DNA from: Amaurobius ferox
Lineage: Eukaryota; Arthropoda; Arachnida; Araneae; Amaurobiidae
Length of the DNA: 64,000 nucleotides
Direction: 5' to 3'
Assembly (NCBI GenBank): GCA_951213105.1
Contig: OX578144.1
Coordinates: forward strand, 80,058,801 to 80,122,800
This document shows positions 56,526 through 64,000 of this stretch, one piece after another. Made by a program: the position numbers and the translations under genes. Position 1 is the first letter of the stretch; each line of letters begins with the position of its first letter. The notes below the pieces were generated by a model. That model saw only the letters and a list, made by a program, of their open reading frames with translations, had not been told where the DNA came from and ran no database searches.

Positions 56526-56661
56526 ATTCAAATGCATGAAGAATAAATAAATATATCCGAAAAACATACAGTTTTACAAATATTTCATTTCCATGGAAAT
56601 CAAAAATAATTTTGACAAGTGCATGCGGCATCAAGAAAAGACATACAAATCACAAATCAAT

Positions 56662-57449
56662 AAAAAAAAATCTGATGTGGGCAACACATGACTTTCCTTA
56701 TATAATGCAGTGAATTTACTACTTTTACAGTAAAAAAATAGGTTTTTCTTATAGTAGATACTTATATTCTTTCTAAGATATAGAATTTTCGCCAATGAGT
56801 CGTCATTTTCATTGATTTTGCGCTAATTTCATCCATTTGGAGAGATTTTCGTTAATTTGGCAACATTTTAAAAGTCGCCAAATTGGCGACATTCCGCCAA
56901 AATCGTCGCCAAAATCTCGCCAAGTGTTATGGAAGGAGAAATAAGTTATTCTTACAGCAGATAAATGACTATTGGTGTTCAAATACAAAAGTAGTACTCA
57001 AAGTATTTTTTCTCATGAATGGAACGAGCTAGATCCACGAGAATGATGTCACCAAATTTATTGCATAATATTGCATATGAAAAGTGAACATGTTTCTCAA
57101 TAGGAAATATTTTTTTTTTATTTTATATGACTTTTTGATAATTTCTTTGAAAAATGTGCAATATCTCGAGAACGGTTCATGTTAGCGTTCTAAAATTTAT
57201 GCCAATCGTTTTCTAATGAAACATTACATAAGAAATGTCTATTTGCGTAACTTTATTAGCGGTTTTGATTTTTTTGACGATTTTTTCAAAATTTCACTCG
57301 AAAATTTAGGGGAGTTCTGAACATTCGATTGCGCATAAAAACAATAGGCTTCCAGTGTTTACAGATTGTGATTTTTGTACCAAATTTCGTTCGAATCGGT
57401 TCATTCGTTCGTCAGTTATCGTCTGCACAGACTCACTGACACACACATA

Positions 57450-57487
<38 letters not shown>

Positions 57488-57614
57488 TCACTTCAAAAAT
57501 GTTCGATTCGTGATCAGGGATGCTTGAAACGTGCTCTCCCGTCGAAAACTCGAATTCGAATTTTCGACCCCGTCACAATACTTTCCTTATACATTATGTA
57601 TATAAGGAAAGTAA
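56662..57614 (-). mobile_element. Helentron-like element, family B (copy 4, full length)
   Basis: On the minus strand the start is ACTTTCCTTATATACATAATGTATAAGGAAAGT (57614 downward), then GGGGTCGAAAATTCG and an (AC)n tract (57430-57485 as read on plus). The 3' end is TATATAAGGAAAGTCATGTG near 56680-56700, with a closing stem-loop and T run. The 14-base subterminal ends are exact inverse copies and differ from family A only after ACTTTCC. Confidence 0.75.
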
Positions 57615-57714
57615 AAATTATCCAATTTAAAGATTTAACAGATGAAGAAATTAGTGAGAATTTCTCAAAGTTTTAAAACGACATCACTCAACAAGGAAAC
57701 ATAATTAATTATTA

Positions 57715-58190
57715 AAAACAAGACGGATCGATCATGAATAAAGCCTTGATTATAAAACACTTTCTAACCAAAATGCAATTTTATTTACACACCTCTAAAA
57801 TGCGATACATTCAGCACTGATATTTTTTTAAATTATCACAGAACTACAATAACTTATTATACTTGGAAACTTAAAAGTTCATCAAAAATGGCAATGCTAT
57901 AAATCGTCTGTTTCTCTATGTAAAATCAATAAATGTTTCATTCATATTACTTATATTCCAGACTCCAGAGTTAAATAATTTTGTGTGGAAAAAATTCAGC
58001 AATTCTTATACAACTCATCTTACAATCGCTTTATTTGTTTACATTCTGCATGCTATAGAAATAAGTCTTCGTTGTAGAAATAATCAAAGTTTCGTGATCA
58101 TTTAAATCCGAAATATTGTAATTGCGTCGGCACAGAATTTAGATACTCAGATAATGCGCAAAAATTAAGTTGTTTTATGACGGAAGAGTC
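57715..58190 (-). mobile_element. Helentron-like element, family D (copy 4, 5' truncated)
   Basis: Has the 3' terminal region (GATCATGAATAAAGCCTTGATT and AACACTTTCTAAC) and the inner family D sequence, but stops before the start hairpin and microsatellite. Confidence 0.6.
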
Positions 58191-58250
58191 AACTAGAGAA
58201 GATTACTCGACGGAAGTCTTCAACTAGAGAAGATTACTCGAAAACTATAA
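58190..58250. repeat. 31-bp tandem duplication
   Basis: GTCAACTAGAGAAGATTACTCGA and GTCTTCAACTAGAGAAGATTACTCGA lie in tandem. Confidence 0.75.
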
Positions 58251-58255
58251 GGGCT

Positions 58256-59421
58256 TTTTTTTTTATAATAAATATACTAAATTTTGTAGTACACAGTTCT
58301 GTAGTTTACTATTAATACTTATCTTTTACAGTTTACTATACTATATCGAAATCTAAGAGCTCTCAATCAACATCTCACTTTTAAGGATACCTGCAGAGAG
58401 ACTGCATCGTTTCTTCCTTTGGGTCTTAATTAGGCGAATACATAAAAGTTCGGAAACGGCCAATTTCAAACCTCATAAAAGAATTAAAGCCTTCTATGTG
58501 GATTTTTGATTAGTAATAAAAGGAATGTAGGTCAAATGGTATTTGTATTTTGTTCAGGTTACACCAAGTTCAAAACAGCATAATTATCTTTATCTCAGTG
58601 TGTGTGTGTGTGTGTATGGGGGGGGGGGTCATAAGTTATAACTTTGCAGGAGGAGGAGTTGTGATTCATAACCCCTCTTTCTATGGACCATTCATTGTAT
58701 TACCGTTGAATTCCGATAATAACCCCCCACCTGGATATGATCCTCTAAAATATTGACGAGTTTTCCCATTTCATAAAATTTTAATTTCCATAATTAACAT
58801 AAAAATATCCACTTCTCATAATTTAGTAGTTTATAGAATGTGAATGTTTGAAAAAGATTGAAAATCAACCTTTTATCAGAAAATTTAAAGCTGTAATTCC
58901 CTCTTATTTATATCTGAAGATTCTTATTAAAACCCCTGCAAGTTCCACTGGTTTTAGATTATCAAATATGTGATTTTGATAATAAATTATAAAAAAATTT
59001 TATTTATTTTTAATTTCAAAAATTATCAAATAATTTATTTTTTAAACTAAAATAGAAAAAATGATTTTGATATTTCTTTCACGAAAAATTTAACAATAAC
59101 TCAAAATATTATAATTGAATGTATCAAAAATTATTTATAATTGATTAAATTAATAATGAATAAAAGTACTTTGAAATATTATTTTTTTCTAAATATTTTT
59201 AAAATATTCATAAAGCAAGATCGGCCGCAATCATCGGCCAAGTGAATTTTTCAGCTTGCGAAAGTCACCTATGAATTCCGGTGTTTACGACTCTGGGAAA
59301 TATGTTAAAACGTCTTGGCATAAGAACTTTTCTTTTCAAATACATAAATATTTTATTAATTTTATTATTATTTTATTAATTATCAATTTAAATATATAAA
59401 TGGTTTATTAATTAATATATA
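58256..59421. other. No gene seen; GT and G-rich runs
   Basis: A (GT)n and poly-G stretch lies at 58590-58630. The rest is very AT-rich and presumably downstream flank of the exon at 59.46 kb. Confidence 0.5.
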
Positions 59422-59457
59422 TATGGTTTATTAATTTTACACTGTACAATGAACATT
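59415..59457 (-). terminator. Putative poly(A) signal region
   Basis: On the minus strand AATAAAATG directly after the stop codon and ATTAATAAACC about 30 bases on are candidate polyadenylation signals for the terminal exon. Confidence 0.45.
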
Positions 59458-59731
59458 TTATTTTAACAAATTGAATTCTGCCTTCAGCTTTCCACCCTTT
59501 TCAGCATTCTCTTCAAATTCAATCAGAAGCACAATCTGGCAACTGTTGCGACCTTCTGAACTTGAAGCGAAAGATGGAACAGACAGGTAGATAGCGACGA
59601 TACGCTCAATGACGTATGATGGTTTTGCCAACGGAGGACATTTGCCCATGTTCTGGTTGTCTAAAAGGTATTTTTTCTCCAGATAAAAACCAAATACAGA
59701 GATTCCAAGACACCTGCTATCAGTTGTGTAT
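59458..59731 (-). CDS. 3'-terminal exon of an unidentified host gene (partial)
   Basis: On the minus strand a splice acceptor (pyrimidine-rich tract, TTTTACAG) ends at 59732. The next 91 codons or so are open, to TAA at 59458. The C-terminus reads GKLKAEFNLLK, with a preceding stretch CQIVLLIEFEENAEKGG. The exon is clearly GC-richer than its surroundings. AATAAA-type signals follow within 40 bases (overlapping the stop region and near 59424). Three cysteines; no signal or membrane segment. The exon enters with one base completing a codon, so the preceding exon must end after two bases of a codon. I do not recognise the family. Upstream exons should lie at higher coordinates. Confidence 0.55.
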
Positions 59732-59909
59732 CTGTAAAATTAGAATGAAAAAATTCCTCATTATATATTAATGAGAGGCATTCAGTAAATCAATATTTGT
59801 TTTATTACATGCATTGTAACCCTCTCCAAGTTCAATGTGGTTTTCTTTTTTTCAAAAGATCCGATTATAACCTCTTTTGTATTTTTTTGTAGATTTTTTT
59901 TCTTTGTTA

Positions 59910-60780
59910 AAAAAAATCTGATGGGGCAGCACATGATTTTTCTTACATACTGCAATGTACAACATACACGGCATAATATTTTTAACGTTGAAATATTTTT
60001 GCATGTTGTCATCCAGCGGTTCTCTGGATGGCAACAGAATTGCAAAAGTATTGGAAAAGTATTCTGAATTGCAAAAGTATTTCAAAGTATCAAATTAGTT
60101 TATATTTCACTCAAATCTAATTCGTCAATTTGAAATACTGTTAGCATCTGCTAAGAAATAGAATGCATATATTAAAATAAGTGAATAATAAGTCATGGGT
60201 TTGGTACCATTTTCGTAACTTTAGCGTCATTTTTGTAACATTTTCGTTAATTGGGCATTATTTACATAAAGTCGCAAAAGTTGGTAATATTTCGCCAAAT
60301 TATTTGTTAGGGTCTCTAAATTTAACGGTAAGTATTACAGACAGGGTTTTATGAAATTTTTTAGACACATTTATTTAAAAAACGTGTAATATCTCGAGAA
60401 CGGTACAAGTCAGAGTTCTAAAATTTGTGCATTCGTTTTTTAATAAAAAATACATGTAAAAGGTTTATTTGTTTAACATTTTTAAATGTTCTGATTTTTG
60501 TTTTTAAAGTTTATTCGTTCTTCTGAACGTTCGATCGTGTTTCAAATCAATAGGGTTCCAGTATTCACTCATTGCAATAATCGTACCATTTTTTTTTCAA
60601 AACATTTAGTTCGCAAATGGCATCCACATACACACACACATAAAAATCTCTTTAAAAATGTTCGATTCGAGTTCAGGAATGTTTGAAATATGCTATTCTG
60701 TCGCAAACTCGAATTCAAATTTGCGACCAAGTCACAATACTTTCCGTATACCTTATACTATGTATGTAGGGAAAGTAAAA
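59910..60780 (-). mobile_element. Helentron-like element, family B (copy 5)
   Basis: On the minus strand it starts ACTTTCCCTACATACATAGT...TACGGAAAGT (60780 downward), has GCGACAGAATAGCATA-like and CGAACATTTTTAAAG strings and a short (TG)n, and ends near GTATGTAAGAAAAATCATGTG. Lies within the inferred intron upstream of the terminal exon. Confidence 0.65.
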
Positions 60781-60887
60781 AAAGAAAAAAAAATGTGTGT
60801 TTATGTATGCGGGGATATTGTCGAAATTCTACAGAATTTAAAGGTGCAAGAAAATGAAAAGGTAACTGATGGAAACCAAAACTAACA

Positions 60888-61570
60888 AACTCTGATATGG
60901 GCGTCAGCATATGACTTTCCCTGCAGACTCATATTCAATTTATCTTTCTTTCTTTCACAATGCATTAAATTCAGTTTAATTATTTAAGATAACACAGAAG
61001 CTTATTTGAAATGACATCTAAATTGCAGTTTTAAATCAATTTTCATTTTCATTTGAGGAATGAACATATTTTTAAATGGCGGCTTTGGAAAGATGCCAAA
61101 AATTGAAATATGTAGGGAAAGGTTAGTGCTAGAGTAATTGGATTGATCTTATTAATTTCGTTGAGGAAAACTACATATAAAACAATCATTTAATAAATGC
61201 ATTTAAGAATATTTAGTCTTTTATTTAATATTTTAGCGAATTTTATAGCCAATTTTGCAGAAAAAAGAATGTTTTACTTATTTTTCTTTTAATCGCATCT
61301 AAATCTAATCAGCACCAGAGTAACATACACATGGCTTATCTGCGAAATTTTGTGAAATTTCGTCGAATAATTGTTGAATTAGAAGGGATATATACAGTGC
61401 GCAGACATACAGACAGATACATATGTACAGACCCACACACAGAGACGTCACGTTAAAATGGTGGATTCATGTTCTAGAATCTAGAGCATCCGAAATGTGA
61501 TCTGTCGAAAACTCCAGTGAAAATTTTCCCGCATGATTCCAACACCATATATTGTATAAAGATACTATTT
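60888..61570 (-). mobile_element. Helentron-like element, family A (copy 6, diverged)
   Basis: As read on plus it starts TCTGATATGGGCGTCAGCAT and ACTTTCCCTGCAGAC, the inverse 3' end of family A. It ends near 61570 with GATTCCAACACCATATA and a degraded hairpin. It contains an inverse GTCTGTATGTCTG tract near 61410. Confidence 0.65.
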
Positions 61571-61748
61571 TCAATGGGCTAGAAAAACTCTGGAACAGTT
61601 TAGTGTCCGGACATAAATTTTTGAAGCTCTGTGACTAAAATGTACAATTGATACATGTTCCGTAAATTTCTGACGTTTTGACACTGAGCACCGCATGGAT
61701 GTATATATACCTACCTATGAATTTCGAAAAATGGATGGAATTCCTTAC

Positions 61749-61888
61749 AAGTATAAAATTACAATTTTTTACAGCTTTGCTTCCGCAAATCTTAGATGAA
61801 AATACGCCAGACAGGTCTTTAAGACTTATTCTTAGTTCTAGAAAAAAAATTATTCCGTCTGTGTTGTCACGTTTCTTTATGAAAAGCT
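61749..61888 (-). CDS. Weak candidate internal exon
   Basis: On the minus strand an acceptor TTCATTTTCAG precedes 140 bases that are open (ending KAVKNCNFIL), followed by a donor GTAAGG. Its phase (two bases in, zero out) does not fit directly onto the 59.73-kb exon, so at least one more exon would be needed between. The plus strand is also open across the same bases. Treat as speculative. Confidence 0.2.
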
Positions 61889-62474
61889 CTGAAAATGAAC
61901 AGATATTCATAACATAACCACGTTCCATCGTTTGTCTTTTAGCAGTCGATGAGTGGCAACAACTGTGGGCGCAGACGATGGCCTAAAATAAAGCTTGTGA
62001 TTCGAGATGTCTGACATATTCGTTTCCTCGAAATGCCACTCAACGTCAGATGCCACCTTCTTTGAAGAGTTGTCATCGTAGTTTTCATTTTTTTAATCGT
62101 ATACACGGGAATGAAAATGGTAGCGAATTTGATAAAGATAATTTTCTATCAAACTAATCAAGTTTAACTCTTATATTGATTGGTGTAAAACCCACACAAA
62201 ATAAACCGACGGATTTCGTTATGAATCTAAATTGTTTGTTTAAGAATAAATCATGGTCGAAAAATAAATGTGGGCTTAGGTTTTATTATTTTAAATTCTA
62301 TTTGCACAGAAAAATATTTGTTTCGGAGTAAAACTAAGAAAATTATCTGTTGTGAGCAGAGCATGATTATTTCTACACACAGTGTAATGAGTTCTGCAGA
62401 TAAATTTAGAAACGGTATTATTTTCATTCTTTTATACCATAATAAAACATCTGTATAAACAAAATCTGCATAAA
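61889..62474. other. No gene seen
   Basis: Spacer, moderately AT-rich. Confidence 0.45.
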
Positions 62475-62970
62475 CAAAACATCTGTATTGTAAAAAAATT
62501 CCGCAAAATAATAAAAAACGGCAGCCTCTTCCCCCTAAAAAAACTGAAATCACATATTTTGGCGCTAAGTATGATTCCATCCAGGTGGGTATGTACCATC
62601 AACACTTTTATCTTACAAATAGAATAAACAAATTGACGAAAGAGAAAGGGAAATGGTTCCATATACCTTGGCGCCTTGCCCCGTTAATTAATGCAGTTTG
62701 CATAAGTTCCTCATGTGCAGCGCGACTACACTAATACTATTTCTCGTACAGTGAAAACCAAAATCCTATCACAACGTCAAGGTATATGGAAAAAGTTCTC
62801 CTTTCTTTTTGCATTTTGTTTATTCTAGTTATAAGTGAAAAGCATTGATGGTATATTGGATGAAATCGTCTTGGCGCCAAAATATGTGATTTCATTTTTT
62901 TTTTTTTTTTGGTTAACATTTTTCATTATTTAGCGGGATTTTTTTACAATGCAGTTGTGTTTGCTTAGAG
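62475..62970. repeat. Long inverted repeat (about 190-bp arms)
   Basis: The left arm (about 62480-62672) and right arm (about 62775-62965) are imperfect reverse complements. Shared strings: GAAATCACATATTTTGGCGC, ACTAGAATAAACAAA/ATAGAATAAACAAA, CCATATACCTTG and CATTGTAAAAAAAT(T/C)CCGC. The spacer is about 100 bases. Long TIRs of this kind occur in MULE-like and foldback elements. No target duplication was identified. Confidence 0.85.
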
Positions 62971-64000
62971 ATACATATTTCTGTAATGCATTTTATTTTT
63001 AACGAAAGTGAAATTTGTGTTTGGATTCTTTGTATTTAACTGCGGTTTACGTCTGGTTTGAATTTTTAAGAATGTAACATTTTTGTCTATGTATGCTTCA
63101 CACATGCATTGTACCTGTATCGATTATCAATCCTGAAATACCCAAGCCTGCTGTTAGGCACTTTTCTTTTTATAAAGCCTACCGCAGGCCTTATAATTTT
63201 GTTAGAGATTTAACATCTGTGTGCCTCTGTACTTCTGGCCTCTGTACTTCTTCTAATCCCATCTGTGTTGTATGCATTTCTTGTGTTGTATACATGCAGC
63301 AAGTTAATGTTACGACTTAACGGAAGGTATACCACGAAACTGTTTGGAAGCCCGTGAGTGACACATTTGTAATTTATCCTACGTAAATAAAAATGGTGAC
63401 AATAAAACATACCTTCTATTTAAGAATAGAGGTAAACAATTTCTCTAACTGCATGATTTTAAGATTGAATTTCATTGTTGAGTTATTTTCTGTCGCTAAA
63501 GCCAAATGACCTACAAAAATCCTATTTTATTTTTAATTCCTTACTTAATTTCTGCAGAAAAAAAAACCGAAATTCAAATTTATCTTCAGAAGGCACACCC
63601 TTGAATCACAAGGAAAAAATTAAATGAAAATATCATCAAAATATGTTAAACTGATTTGGCTTGTAGGCCCGTCAGTAGAAAAACACGACGACAAGAACAA
63701 GGAGAACGAAAAGCGCTACGTTCAAAAAGGCAGGTTTTAGCAGTATTTTTCTCTACATATATTCTGCAAATTTGAATATATATATATATTTTTTAATGTT
63801 CGTCTCTAGGCTTGCCCTATGACAGCTATGTAAAAATAATTCCTCTAATTTTAATTGCGGCCGAGATAAAGGGGGCTGAAACCATTTTGTGGCGTAATGT
63901 AAATATACTTACGCTTGGCAACGCTAGCACATTTTCATTCACCGTTTTCATCGCCGTTTCATTTTTATTACTTTTCATTACTTCATTACTTTTCATAACT
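62971..64000. other. No gene seen
   Basis: AT-rich sequence with a short (TA)n near 63776-63790. Small open frames only. Confidence 0.5.

Overview
This window reads as repeat-dominated, AT-rich nuclear DNA of an animal. The repeat set (Penelope-like retroelements, Helentron-type elements, tRNA- and 5S-derived SINEs, Tc1, hAT-like and piggyBac-like remnants, long (TA)n and (TG)n tracts) fits an arthropod. A chelicerate is my guess, not something the sequence proves. There is no bacterial-style gene packing, operon or complete host gene. Most open frames are short, AT-rich or formed by repeats. The only convincing piece of a host gene is a 3'-terminal exon on the minus strand at 59.46-59.73 kb, with a splice acceptor, a stop codon and poly(A) signals.

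Layout. 0-12 kb: a short TIR element (0.99 kb), a Helentron-like element of family D (1.2-2.5 kb), two palindromic MITEs (3.2 and 4.2 kb), two A-family elements (5.9-8.8 kb, the second carrying a SINE) and a B-family element (about 10.2-11.0 kb). 12-26 kb: (TA)n tracts, family D copies (13.0 and 19.8 kb), an intact 5S-tRNA chimeric SINE with a 13-bp target duplication (18.6 kb), a hAT-type MITE with an 8-bp duplication (22.8 kb), a 60-bp mini-element (24.3 kb) and a degenerate minisatellite (24.7-25.5 kb). 26-36 kb: a Penelope-type reverse transcriptase on the minus strand (26.6-27.5 kb), a tandem pair of A-family elements (28.4-29.9 kb), a 440-bp near-perfect palindrome (31.4 kb), a B-family element carrying a SINE (33-34.3 kb) and a decayed Tc1 transposase (35.5-36.7 kb). 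36.7-39.1 kb: a 90-bp minisatellite with multi-unit organisation. 39-48 kb: a hugely expanded (TG)n tract inside an E-family element, two kinds of SINE, nested SINE-tail insertions, a piggyBac-type MITE and more mini-elements. 48-54.6 kb: a Penelope-type element with inverted copies. 52.3-53.4 kb: a SINE cluster with repeated target duplications. 55-64 kb: more Helentron-like elements, the terminal exon and a 190-bp-arm inverted repeat.

How the parts relate. The most interesting system is a family of about 60-bp insertions equal to the 3' hairpin of a tRNA-derived SINE. At least four sit between perfect 12-15 bp target duplications. Their outer stem varies between copies with compensating changes, which points to a selected RNA structure used for retroposition. 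The Helentron-like families show a parallel pattern: the two ends of each element match each other even where families differ, each has a terminal hairpin, and most copies carry an internal GT/GTCT microsatellite. The 5S-derived head appears fused to two different tRNA-derived bodies, evidence of module exchange between SINEs. All coordinates and similarities were read by eye without alignment software, so repeat borders are approximate except where target duplications fix them.
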